A DNA stretch of 64,000 nucleotides from contig NZ_JAUSYZ010000001.1 of assembly GCF_030817195.1 (NCBI RefSeq), positions 4,464,001 to 4,528,000 on the forward strand, read 5' to 3'. The DNA comes from Arthrobacter globiformis (GTDB lineage Bacteria; Actinomycetota; Actinomycetes; Actinomycetales; Micrococcaceae). The notes below the pieces were generated by a model. That model ran no database searches, was not told the DNA's origin, and saw only the letters and a list, made by a program, of their open reading frames with translations. Position numbers and translations under genes: made by a program. Of the stretch, positions 8,843 through 16,983 are shown one piece after another (position 1 is the first letter of the stretch; each line of letters opens with the position of its first letter).

Positions 8843-9200
8843 CTCCCACGCGGAGGATGCTTGCGGCCCCCAAGGTGCCTCCACCTTTTCCCAAGGCCTG
8901 CGAGACACGCTTGCCTTACTCAGAACAGGCCAGCTGTCAGGGCAAGATGGCTGGTCCGGTCGCCGGACCCGGATCGTACCCCATGCTTTCCGGGCCCGGC
9001 GGAAAGGCTTCCCGAACGTACGCCAAGGTGTCCCCGGGACTTTGGCACGCCAAAGGTTTTTCCAAGGTTGGTCCGCGAGAATCTTGCTTGCCGGACACTC
9101 GACTGCCGCGCGACAACCGGCATGGCACCGGGAACGGCGGAGCCCTCCCCCGGACCCGGTGCCTTCAGCGGCTGGCCTCCCGCTTCGGCAGGCCAGGGTT
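8843..9200. other. Convergent intergenic region, no gene seen
   Basis: 358 bases between two convergent genes. Open frames here on both strands have poor codon use and no ribosome sites. I see no clear hairpin followed by a T-run and no RNA gene. Confidence 0.5.
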
Positions 9201-9863
9201 TCAGACCCCGGCCCAGCGGCGCAGCGTGCTGTTGATCAGGCCGATGAGGACAGCTGTCCACCAGCAGGCCTGCGAGATGCTGAGTGCAACCATGAGACGG
9301 AGCCGCAGCCTGCGGCCGAGTTCCCCGAAGCGGGTGTGTGCAGGCAGGGCCAGCAGTTGGTGCATGGCGGGGGCGATGCTAAGCCCGTTGAGCATGAGCA
9401 CCAGGACACAGGCGAGCTTGATGACCGTGACCGGACTGGTCAGGTCGGGGTCGATCAGGGCACCCGAAAACAGCAGCAGGGCCAGTCCACCCCAGATCAG
9501 CGGCTTCGCGGCCGCCTCCAGCTTGCCGGACTCGTGCATCTGCATCTTGCCCAGCAGCCACAGCAGGCCCAGCCAGTCGACAACCAGGATGGTGCCGAAG
9601 GAAAGCACCAGGGCAAGGATGTGCACGGCGAGCCCGATCCGGTGCAGCTCCGGGCCGCAGTCAACGAAGTGACCCACGAGCAGCGAGGCCGTCCACCCCG
9701 CCGTGCACAGGGCTCCGAGCATAACCAACCGGAGCCGCTGGCTTTTCCGGCCGGCCGGGGCATGGCTGGACTGAGGTTCATGAATGGACGGTTCGTGAAT
9801 GAGTGCTTCGTGACTCGACTGCCGTGCGCCGGGCGGTGCCGGGGCCGGTGCTGCTGGGGACAT
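9201..9863 (-). CDS. Six-helix membrane protein, possibly iron-regulated
   Basis: A 220-residue protein. The N-terminus to about residue 45 is Ala/Pro/Ser/His-rich (the SHEALIHEP, SIHEP series). Five to six hydrophobic helices follow, including LVMLGALCTAGWTASLL and WGGLALLLFSGALI. His/Met residues sit near the membrane face (GKMQMHESGK, PAMHQLLALP). ATG 9863 follows CTGAAAGGCAGC; the open frame continues to 9932. About 93 bases upstream lies a DtxR/IdeR-like palindrome. No family is recognised with certainty; a role in metal or haem handling is only inferred. Confidence 0.72.
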   Translation of the reverse strand: MSPAAPAPAPPGARQSSHEALIHEPSIHEPQSSHAPAGRKSQRLRLVMLGALCTAGWTASLLVGHFVDCGPELHRIGLAVHILALVLSFGTILVVDWLGLLWLLGKMQMHESGKLEAAAKPLIWGGLALLLFSGALIDPDLTSPVTVIKLACVLVLMLNGLSIAPAMHQLLALPAHTRFGELGRRLRLRLMVALSISQACWWTAVLIGLINSTLRRWAGV

Positions 9864-9955
9864 GCTGCTGCCTTTCAGGGTCGCCGGCAAGCCGCCGGCG
9901 GGTGCGGCCGTGCTGCGATACACGGGCGCCATGCGGGGAGAGGGATGGTGCTTAG

Positions 9956-9969
9956 TTAGGTAAACCTAA
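9956..9969. promoter_or_regulatory. Iron-box-like palindrome (DtxR/IdeR type)
   Basis: TTAGGTAAACCTAA has perfect 5-base arms (TTAGG, four bases, CCTAA) and resembles the core of actinobacterial DtxR/IdeR sites. It lies 87 bases upstream of the ATG of the membrane protein at 9201-9863. A match to the full 19-base consensus is partial, so regulation by iron is a prediction. Confidence 0.45.
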
Positions 9970-10853
9970 ATCGGGAGATTACAGCCCACGGTCGGAATTA
10001 GGCAAACAAAATGTTCGCTAATTTCTCCACCGCTTGTTCTAAGGCGGCTTGGGGCGAGGTCGCAAGCCGTTGCACGCACTGGACCGGGGCAAGCTGCCCC
10101 CCATTGATTTGCCGTACGCAAGCGCTTACGCAACGTGGCGTCGGCCCCGTTCAGTAATCCCCGGTCTGCAAGAGGATCACACCATTTCGTGCCTTTAGCC
10201 TCCCCGTTCCCGGTCGTGGATTCCCGGCAGACCTTGAAACCCTAGAGGGCTCCCATCCCCTAACCCCCGTACCGCTGTCCCCCGCTCTGGGAATTGCGCA
10301 CAATCTTTCACAATTCTTGGATTATTCCTGCACCTATCCTTCGACGGGTTATCCCTAGCGTTGAGTCATGCAGCCACGAGCAGTCCCCGCAGTGCCCCTC
10401 AGGAGCATCTCCTCTACAGAAACGCCGCCCTAGTGCGCCACGGGCGAGGCGCAAAATTCCTCCCGCGACTGAAATTCCGTGCGCGCAGAGAAATATGCGC
10501 GTCGCCGGGCGGTATCCGCATCGGCCGGCACGGCCAGACCCTCAACCCTGCGTTGACCTCGTGTTTTGCTGGGGGACCCGCGAGGGGGCTGGGGCCGCGG
10601 TCCCACCCGTCAATGGCATCCCGGGCACAGGTTTTTCTAAATGGCACGCTTCAATACTTCATTTCGAAGCGTCAGACAGGGCGCCGCCCAGGCGGAGGGT
10701 TCCTAGTTGGCGCTGCTGGTTTTTCAGGGCGCCGGGTCTTAATCTGGGCACCCGGTGACAATTTTCGGATGGCATTATCGGCAGGCTGTGGGGCCCATGA
10801 ATGAAGCACTTAAGAATTGTCCTGTATTCGCATGACTCACTCGCTTAGGCCAT
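9970..10853. other. Gene-poor intergenic region
   Basis: About 880 bases with locally lower GC. Open frames of 140-150 codons on the plus strand (10294-10804) lack high GC3 and ribosome sites and look spurious. Two features stand out: a 14-base near-palindrome CGCAAGCGCTTACG at 10117-10130, similar to LacI-family operators, and an inverted repeat ACGCTTC...GAAGCGT near 10646-10672. No RNA gene could be recognised. The region may be decayed DNA. Confidence 0.45.
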
Positions 10854-10991
10854 GTGCGGCGGAACCTCGCCCTGGCCGACGCGTACCGCGCCGCCGGCTG
10901 GGACTACCGCGCCCTCGGCGCCCCCAACAAGCTGCCGGCCCCGGTTCAGGAGCAAGCTGCACGGACGGCGGAACCCTTGGTGATGCTGTAA
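10854..10991 (+). pseudogene. 3' remnant of an unidentified gene
   Basis: A 45-codon frame with strongly coding-like composition (almost every third base G or C) ends at TAA 10989. It reads RRNLALADAYRAAGWDYRAL then GAPNKLPAPVQEQAARTAEP and LVML. It lacks a ribosome site and its 5' part is absent, so it looks like the preserved C-terminus of a gene lost to deletion. The parent family was not recognised. Confidence 0.35.
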
Positions 10992-11104
10992 TCCGCCCAA
11001 TTCGTTACCCACCCCTTCGCGCGTGGATCGCGACGGCGGCCGCGGGTGTGTTCCAGAACGTGTATGGAACAATCGAAGAGCCCTTTGAAAGGAGCCCTTC
11101 ACCC

Positions 11105-13735
11105 ATGCGGCAGCCGGACCAGGGACGACGAGTACCCTCCGGCTACCGGACACCCGCGGGCTGGGCCCGGGTACTGCGCGGCTCCCCCGCCACCCTCACC
11201 TTCGTCGTTCTCTTCTGGGCCGCCGGCGCACTGTCCGCCAGCCTCCGCTCCGGCCCCTTTCTTCTGCCCCACGTCGCGGCCACCTCACATTCCGTTCCGG
11301 ACCACTGGTATGCCCTGCTGCTCTCCGCGTTCTGGGAGCGGGACCTGGCGGGATATGTGGTGGGCACGCTCGTGGTGCTTCTGGCCGGGCTACCGCTGGA
11401 ACGCCGAGTCGGATCCCTGAAGTTCGCTGCGGCGGCGCTGGCCGGGCACGTGCTGGGGATCGTGGCGACGCTCGGGTTCCTCGCCGCGGCCCGGGGCCTG
11501 ATGGGAAGCTGGATACGGGACCTGAGCGGGCACTTCTTCCTGGGGCCGAGCGCCCTGGCCTGCGCGGCTGCGATGACTGCGACCGCCGCCCTCTCCACCC
11601 TGTGGCGGCGCCGGATCCGCGTTGTCCTGCTCGCCGTGCTGCTGCTGTTTGCGATGTATGCCGGAGGCTTCGAGGACCTCGTCCGGCTCGGGGCGGCCGC
11701 GGCAGGAGGGCTGCTGGGTCCTGTGCTGCTGGGCCGTCGCCCGCGCTTCGGCAGGCCCGCCGTCTCCCGGCACGAGGCCCGGATTCTAGTGGCGCTGCTC
11801 CTCACGGTCGCGGCGATCGGTCCGGTGATCGCGGGACTGGCACCGCACGCCGTCGGACCTCTTTCTGTGCTGAAGTTCCTGTTCACCAACATCCAGCCGG
11901 TAGACCCCGCGGCGCTGCAGGCGTCCTGTTCCCGCCCGGCTGACTTCAGGGACTGTGCGGCCGCACAGCTGCAGTTGCGGGCCGGGGCGGGTGGAATCTT
12001 CATGGCCATCCTGCCGTCCTTCCTGCTGCTCCTGTTCGCCGACGGCCTGCGGCGCGGGCGCCGGTTCGCCTGGGCGGGTGCTCTGGTGATCCAGGCCTCG
12101 CTGTCCCTGCTGGCCGCCGTCACCATTGCCGGCGTCCTGCTGCCGCCGCCTGGTCCGGGTGTGCCCGCCCGCGAGGGTGTGGGCGGCATCGAGCTGTCGG
12201 GCTATTCGCACCCGCTCAGCCTGGTGCTGCCGATGCTCCTGCCTGTCTTCCTGGCGGTGCTCCTGCTGGCAGGCCGGAACCTGTTCCCGGTGCGTGCGCC
12301 CCGCGGAACGTACCTGCAGCTGGCGCGCCGGGTGGTGGCTGCCCTGGTTCTGCTGAGTCTGGTTTACGTGGGCTTGGGACTGGCCCTGGCCGACGGATTC
12401 ACTCCTGTGCCTGGGCTGCTTCAGCTTCTGGCCGACGTCCCGGACAGGTTCCTGCCGCTGGGCTTCCTGGTGGACCGCTCACCGGCGTTCTTCCCCGAGA
12501 GCACCGCCGCCGTCGTCCTTTACGAAAGTATCGGCGTCGTGTTCTGGGCGTGGACCGGGTTCCTGCTGCTCGGGACGTTCCTGCGTCCGGCCCATGGCCG
12601 GAACAGCGCGGACGAGGAGCGGGCCCGGCGCATCCTGAAGTCGCAGGGCGGCGGTTCCCTTTCCTGGATGACCACGTGGAGCGGGAACAGCTACTGGTTC
12701 TCCGGTTCGAGCTTCATCGCGTACCGGGTGCTCAGCGGGGTGGCTGTGGCGCTCGGGCCGCCCCTGGGTCCGCGGGCCGAGCAGGAAGCCGCGTTCATGG
12801 AGTTCGCCCGGCACTGCAGGTTCAGCGGGTGGACGCCGTGCTTCTACTTCGTGTCCGAGGAGCTCCGCGGCGTGGCCGGATCGCTGGGGTGGGGCTCGGT
12901 GCAGGTGGCGCAGGAGACCGTGCTGCGGCTGGACGAGGTGTCCTTCCGCGGCAAGAAATTCCAGGACATCCGCACCGCGCTGAACCGGGCGGCCAAGGCA
13001 GGGATCCGCGCCGAGTGGACCACGTTTGCCCGGGCGCCGATCTCCGTGCAGGCCCAGATCGAAGCGATTTCCGAGGAGTGGGTGGCGGACAAGAAAGTCC
13101 CGGAGATGGGCTTCACGCTCGGCAGCCTGGATGAGCTGGACGACCCCGAGGTCCGCTGCCTGCTGGCCATCGACGCTGACCACACCGTCCACGCGGTGGC
13201 GTCGTGGCTGCCAGTGTACCGGAACGGATACGTGGTGGGCTGGACACTCGACTTCATGCGGCGGCGCGGCGACGGCTTCCGTGCGAGCATCGACTTCCTC
13301 ATCGCCTCCGCCGCGCTGAGCCTGCAGGACGAGGGGTGCGAGTTCATGAGTCTTTCCGGGGCGCCGCTGGCCCGGGTGCCGTCTTCTTCGCCTGCGGGCG
13401 GGGTCCCGGCCGGTTCCGTCTCTGGTTCCGTCTCTGGTTCCGCCCGCGGTTCTGGCGCGCCTGTCGGTTCTGACACGTCTGCCGGTTCTGACGCGAACGG
13501 CGGCCTGGACCGGATGCTCGACTGGTTCGGCGCAGCCTTGGAACCGGTCTACGGCTTCCGTTCACTGCTGGCATTCAAGGCGAAATTCAAACCGGACTAC
13601 GAACCCATGTACCTGCTCTACCCTGACGCGGCTGCCCTGCCCGCGATCGCCAACGCCATCACCCGGGCTTACCTGCCTTCGATCAACCTGGGCCAGGGCC
13701 TGACGCTGGTGCGGGGCCTCCTCACCCGACGCTGA
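11105..13735 (+). CDS. MprF-like phosphatidylglycerol lysyltransferase (DUF2156)
   Basis: An 876-residue membrane protein. Residues 20-250 hold about six helices with rhomboid-like character (LSGHFFLGPSALACAAAM). More helices follow to about 500. The C-terminal DUF2156 catalytic domain (about 510-876) includes WSGNSYWFSGSSFIAYRV, KKFQDIRTALNRAAKAGIRA, GWTLDFMRRRGDGFRASIDF and FKAKFKPDYEPMYLLYPD. It transfers an aminoacyl group (usually Lys) from tRNA to a membrane lipid, lowering negative charge and cationic-peptide sensitivity. A Ser/Gly-rich insert of about 40 residues interrupts the catalytic domain near residues 757-800. ATG 11105 has AAAGGAG 10 bases upstream. Confidence 0.88.
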   Translation: MRQPDQGRRVPSGYRTPAGWARVLRGSPATLTFVVLFWAAGALSASLRSGPFLLPHVAATSHSVPDHWYALLLSAFWERDLAGYVVGTLVVLLAGLPLERRVGSLKFAAAALAGHVLGIVATLGFLAAARGLMGSWIRDLSGHFFLGPSALACAAAMTATAALSTLWRRRIRVVLLAVLLLFAMYAGGFEDLVRLGAAAAGGLLGPVLLGRRPRFGRPAVSRHEARILVALLLTVAAIGPVIAGLAPHAVGPLSVLKFLFTNIQPVDPAALQASCSRPADFRDCAAAQLQLRAGAGGIFMAILPSFLLLLFADGLRRGRRFAWAGALVIQASLSLLAAVTIAGVLLPPPGPGVPAREGVGGIELSGYSHPLSLVLPMLLPVFLAVLLLAGRNLFPVRAPRGTYLQLARRVVAALVLLSLVYVGLGLALADGFTPVPGLLQLLADVPDRFLPLGFLVDRSPAFFPESTAAVVLYESIGVVFWAWTGFLLLGTFLRPAHGRNSADEERARRILKSQGGGSLSWMTTWSGNSYWFSGSSFIAYRVLSGVAVALGPPLGPRAEQEAAFMEFARHCRFSGWTPCFYFVSEELRGVAGSLGWGSVQVAQETVLRLDEVSFRGKKFQDIRTALNRAAKAGIRAEWTTFARAPISVQAQIEAISEEWVADKKVPEMGFTLGSLDELDDPEVRCLLAIDADHTVHAVASWLPVYRNGYVVGWTLDFMRRRGDGFRASIDFLIASAALSLQDEGCEFMSLSGAPLARVPSSSPAGGVPAGSVSGSVSGSARGSGAPVGSDTSAGSDANGGLDRMLDWFGAALEPVYGFRSLLAFKAKFKPDYEPMYLLYPDAAALPAIANAITRAYLPSINLGQGLTLVRGLLTRR

Positions 13736-13742
13736 CCCAACT

Positions 13743-13795
13743 GTGTAGCAGCTCAGGGCGTTCCCAGCGCTGGGAACGCCCTCAGCTGCGACCTA
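13743..13795. terminator. Hairpin repeat, convergent bidirectional terminator (copy A)
   Basis: A 21-base arm (13748-13768) is followed directly by its inverse (13769-13789) with one mismatch. It begins GCAGCTCAGGGCG and fills the gap between the convergent mprF-like and SDR genes. A close relative lies at 18869-18922, also between convergent genes, so it is a repeated element that probably ends transcription from both sides. Confidence 0.7.
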
Positions 13796-14533
13796 CTTGG
13801 GCCCGAGCGCGAAACCGGTGTGCCTTTCGAGCGCTTGGAGCAGCTCAGCCTGGAACGCCGCGTCGTTCACCGCCGGATGGGGCTGCCGGCGCTGCTGGTG
13901 GAACCAATAGCCTCCGGACACCGGGGCGTCCGCGGCCTCCCGGGTGGCGAGCCATACCTGTGTGACGTGCCCCAGCTCCAGGTCATCGGGCGCACCGCTT
14001 CCGCCCATGCGGGTGGGGACCCAGCCGGGATCCACCGCGTTGCTTTCGACGTCCGGCCAGCGGGTTGCCACCGCTGCCGAGAGCGTGGTGACGTACAGCT
14101 TGCTGTCCGAGTAGGCGGCCGGCCGCCTGGCCGCGTTCGTCCAGTCGATCCCCTGGACGTCAGGCGTGCCGGACCGGTGCATGCCGCTGCTGACATAAAC
14201 GACCCGGCGCGGCCGGGTCATGAGCGCGGTCAGAATGTAGGGCGCAACGGTGTTCACCGAAAAGATCTGGCTGCCGCTGTACACGCCGGCGTTATGAATG
14301 ACGGCATCGAACGGGCCGTACTGGTCTGCCTGCTCCGCCACCCGCACCGTCTCGGCGACGTCGGCAAGATCCCCGAAGACGGTCCCGAGGGCCTGGTCCC
14401 GGACCGCGCCGGCGTCCGCCAAGCGCGACTCATTCCTCGCGTGCAGCACCACTTCGTGGCCCTGCTGCATCAGCGCCCTCGCGGCATTCAGCCCGAGTCC
14501 GCCTGCAGAACCTGTGATGAATATTCTCGCCAC
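13793..14533 (-). CDS. SDR family oxidoreductase
   Basis: A 246-residue short-chain dehydrogenase. It has the nucleotide-binding motif ITGSAGGLG at residues 5-13, VIHNAGVY (NAG motif), VVYVSSG (catalytic Ser) and YSDSK (Tyr-x-x-x-Lys). The fold is complete, so it should oxidise or reduce a small substrate with NAD(P)H. GTG 14533 has GGAG about 9 bases upstream, and the residues before it lack SDR character. It is divergent from the XRE regulator at 14670, which may control it. Confidence 0.9.
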   Translation of the reverse strand: MARIFITGSAGGLGLNAARALMQQGHEVVLHARNESRLADAGAVRDQALGTVFGDLADVAETVRVAEQADQYGPFDAVIHNAGVYSGSQIFSVNTVAPYILTALMTRPRRVVYVSSGMHRSGTPDVQGIDWTNAARRPAAYSDSKLYVTTLSAAVATRWPDVESNAVDPGWVPTRMGGSGAPDDLELGHVTQVWLATREAADAPVSGGYWFHQQRRQPHPAVNDAAFQAELLQALERHTGFALGPK

Positions 14534-14669
14534 TCTGCATGCTCCGTTTCCCGCTACTCGGCTGTCTCCGGGGCAGTCTCCCTGATTCACAGTAATTGAG
14601 GTGTCCCCGCGGCAGGCAGGCCCTGACAGGGACTCCCACGTCGTTCACGGTGTCCGTAACGTGGAGGAT

Positions 14670-15629
14670 ATGAACAACCGGAATGAGATACGGGAGTTCC
14701 TTGCCTCCCGGCGAGCGAAGCTCACTCCCGAACAGGCGGGGTTGCCGGACTTCGGCGGCGTGCGGCGCGTGCCCGGCCTGCGCCGTGGAGAAGTGGCGCT
14801 GCTGGCTGGCATGAGCGTTGAGTATTACACACGCGTCGAGCGTGGAAGCCTGGCCGGCGTGTCAGACTCCGTCCTGGAGGCCATCGCCCGCGCCCTGCAG
14901 CTGAACGAGGCGGAGAACGAGCACCTGTTCAACCTTGCCCGGGCCGCCGGCCCCGCCGCCCGGCGGCGGAGACAGCCGGCGCAGGCCATCCACCCCAGCG
15001 TCCAGCTCATCCTCGACGGCATGGCCGGCATACCGGCCTTCGTCCAGAACGGCCGCCTGGACATCGTTGCGGCCAACGACCTTGCCCGCGCCCTGTACTC
15101 GCCAGCCTACGAAGACCCGGCACGGCCCGTGAATTTCGCCCGGTTCGCGTTCCTCAACCGTCGTTCCGAATGCCTGTATGCGGACTGGAACCTGGCGGCC
15201 GACACGAGTGTGGCCCTGTTGCACGCGGAAGCCGGCCGCGACCCGTTCGACAAAGGCCTCTCGGACCTCATCGGGGAATTGTCCACCCGCAGCGAGGAAT
15301 TCCGCAGGCGATGGGCGCAACGGAATGTCCGGCTTCACCGCACCGGTGCCAAGACGTTCCAGCACCCCGCCGTCGGCCGGCTTGACCTGCACTTCAACGG
15401 GCTGGAGCTGACGGCCACGCCCGGCCTCACCATGTTCACCTACACTGCCGAGCCGGGCACGCCGTCCGCCGACGGCTTGCGGCTGCTGGCCAGCTGGGCG
15501 GCAACCGCTGCGGAACCCTCCGGACCTCCCGAAAACGCGGTGCCGGACGAAAGCACCGCGCCGGACAGCACGACCGCCGTCGACCTTAACCCGGGCCACG
15601 TCCATCAACCTGGCCGCGGCCAGGCCTGA
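14670..15629 (+). CDS. XRE/MmyB-type helix-turn-helix regulator
   Basis: A 319-residue regulator. The N-terminal HTH (about 5-75) shows RRGEVALLAGMSVEYYTRVE followed by RGSLAGVSDSVLEAIARALQ. It is followed by the MmyB-like ligand-binding domain (about 100-270), with NGRLDIVAANDLARALYSP. The last 50 residues are a Pro/Ala/Ser tail. This family commonly represses a divergent SDR or oxidoreductase gene, as here (137 bases apart). GGAGG precedes ATG 14670. The ligand is unknown; small molecules or fatty acids are reported for relatives. Confidence 0.9.
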   Translation: MNNRNEIREFLASRRAKLTPEQAGLPDFGGVRRVPGLRRGEVALLAGMSVEYYTRVERGSLAGVSDSVLEAIARALQLNEAENEHLFNLARAAGPAARRRRQPAQAIHPSVQLILDGMAGIPAFVQNGRLDIVAANDLARALYSPAYEDPARPVNFARFAFLNRRSECLYADWNLAADTSVALLHAEAGRDPFDKGLSDLIGELSTRSEEFRRRWAQRNVRLHRTGAKTFQHPAVGRLDLHFNGLELTATPGLTMFTYTAEPGTPSADGLRLLASWAATAAEPSGPPENAVPDESTAPDSTTAVDLNPGHVHQPGRGQA

Positions 15630-15790
15630 GCCGAATCAGTCCTCGAACAACCCACTTCCCCCAAAAAGACAGTCCCACCTCAACAGCCAGTCCCGTGCTG
15701 TCCGCCACAAACGGGAAGAGTCTTGGGGGTCCCTGTCGTTACCCCTTTCAGCAGGGTCTGCCTCACGCCGCGGCGTTGGGGTTAAGTAGA

Positions 15791-15812
15791 TGAAAGAAAC
15801 GGATCTCTTTCA
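15791..15812. promoter_or_regulatory. Inverted repeat upstream of alcohol dehydrogenase
   Basis: TGAAAGA (15791-15797), eight bases, then TCTTTCA (15806-15812) form a perfect 7-base dyad. It ends 37 bases before the ATG of the alcohol dehydrogenase and is a plausible operator. Confidence 0.4.
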
Positions 15813-15849
15813 CGGCCCGTTCCACCACGCACCGATAAACAGGAGAACC

Positions 15850-16890
15850 ATGCCTACCGTTAACGCTTACGCAGCCCCCTCCGCCACCGAGGACCTGATC
15901 CCCACCACCATCGAACGCCGCGCCGTCGGCCCGCGCGACGTTCTCATCGAAATCAAGTACGCCGGCATCTGCCACTCCGACATCCACACCGTCCGCGGCG
16001 ACTGGGGCCCGCAGCAGTACCCGCTCGCCCCCGGCCACGAGATCGCCGGCATCGTCACCGAGGTGGGCTCCGAAGTGACCCGCCACAAGGTTGGCGACCG
16101 GGTGGGCGTCGGCTGCATGGTCAACTCCTGCAAGGAGTGCGCCAACTGCCTGGCCGGTGAGGAACAGTACTGCCTGAAGGGAATGGTCGGCACGTACGGC
16201 GCCGTCGACCGCGACGGCACCATCACCCAGGGCGGCTACTCCACCCACATTGTGGTGGTCGAAGACTTCGTCGTCACCATCCCGGACGGCATCGGGCTCG
16301 ACGTCGCCGCTCCCCTGCTGTGCGCAGGCATCACCACCTTCTCCCCGCTGAAGCGCCGGGGTGCAGGCCCCGGTAAGAAGGTCGCCGTCGTCGGCCTCGG
16401 CGGACTCGGCCACATGGCCGTCAAACTCGCCCACGCCATGGGCGCAGAGGTCACCGTCCTGTCCCAGTCCCTCAAGAAGCAGGAAGACGGCCTGCGCCTC
16501 GGCGCGGACCACTACTACGCCACAAGCGACGCCGGCACGTTCGAAGCGCTCGCCGGCAGCTTCGACCTGATCATCAACACGGTCAGCGCGTCGATCGACA
16601 TCAGCTCCTACCTGCAACTGCTGTCCCTCGACGGCACCCTGGTCAACGTCGGTGCCCCGGCCGAGCCGCTCCCGGTCAACGCGTTCGCACTCATCGGCGG
16701 ACGCCGTGCCTTCGCCGGTTCCATGATCGGCGGCATCCGCGAAACCCAGGAAATGCTCGACTTCTGCGCCGAGCACGGCATCGGCGCCGAGATCGAGGTC
16801 ATCCCGGCCGACAAGATCAACGAAGCCTACGAACGCGTCCTCGCCTCGGACGTGCGCTACCGCTTCGTGATTGACACCGCCACCCTCTAA
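15850..16890 (+). CDS. Zinc-dependent NAD(P) alcohol dehydrogenase (CAD type)
   Basis: A 346-residue medium-chain dehydrogenase. Catalytic zinc ligands sit in GICHSD and PGHE; the structural zinc site is CKECANCLAGEEQYC. The nucleotide fold carries VGLGGLGHMAVK (about residues 176-187). Overall it matches the cinnamyl-alcohol/aldehyde reductase branch (YahK/AdhC type), which reduces aldehydes using NADPH. AGGAGA lies 4-9 bases before the ATG; a longer frame from 15790 crosses the upstream dyad. A strong terminator follows, separating it from the MFS gene. Confidence 0.93.
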   Translation: MPTVNAYAAPSATEDLIPTTIERRAVGPRDVLIEIKYAGICHSDIHTVRGDWGPQQYPLAPGHEIAGIVTEVGSEVTRHKVGDRVGVGCMVNSCKECANCLAGEEQYCLKGMVGTYGAVDRDGTITQGGYSTHIVVVEDFVVTIPDGIGLDVAAPLLCAGITTFSPLKRRGAGPGKKVAVVGLGGLGHMAVKLAHAMGAEVTVLSQSLKKQEDGLRLGADHYYATSDAGTFEALAGSFDLIINTVSASIDISSYLQLLSLDGTLVNVGAPAEPLPVNAFALIGGRRAFAGSMIGGIRETQEMLDFCAEHGIGAEIEVIPADKINEAYERVLASDVRYRFVIDTATL

Positions 16891-16904
16891 GGCGATAAAA
16901 GCCC

Positions 16905-16942
16905 GACGGCGGGCCGGTCCCCTAAGGGGCCGGCCCGCCGTC
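16905..16942 (+). terminator. Intrinsic-type terminator after alcohol dehydrogenase
   Basis: A GC-rich 17-base stem (GACGGCGGGCCGG... paired with its inverse, one mismatch) with a three-base loop. It starts 14 bases after the dehydrogenase stop. No long T-run follows, which is usual for high-GC actinobacteria. Confidence 0.75.
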
Positions 16943-16983
16943 GGCCGTTCCACCACCCCCGGGGCAACGGGCAGGCGACACCA

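Noticed and set aside
10294..10804. Two overlapping plus-strand frames of about 150 codons in the gene-poor gap
   Set aside because: Low GC3, no ribosome site and no domain-like sequence, unlike real genes in this window.
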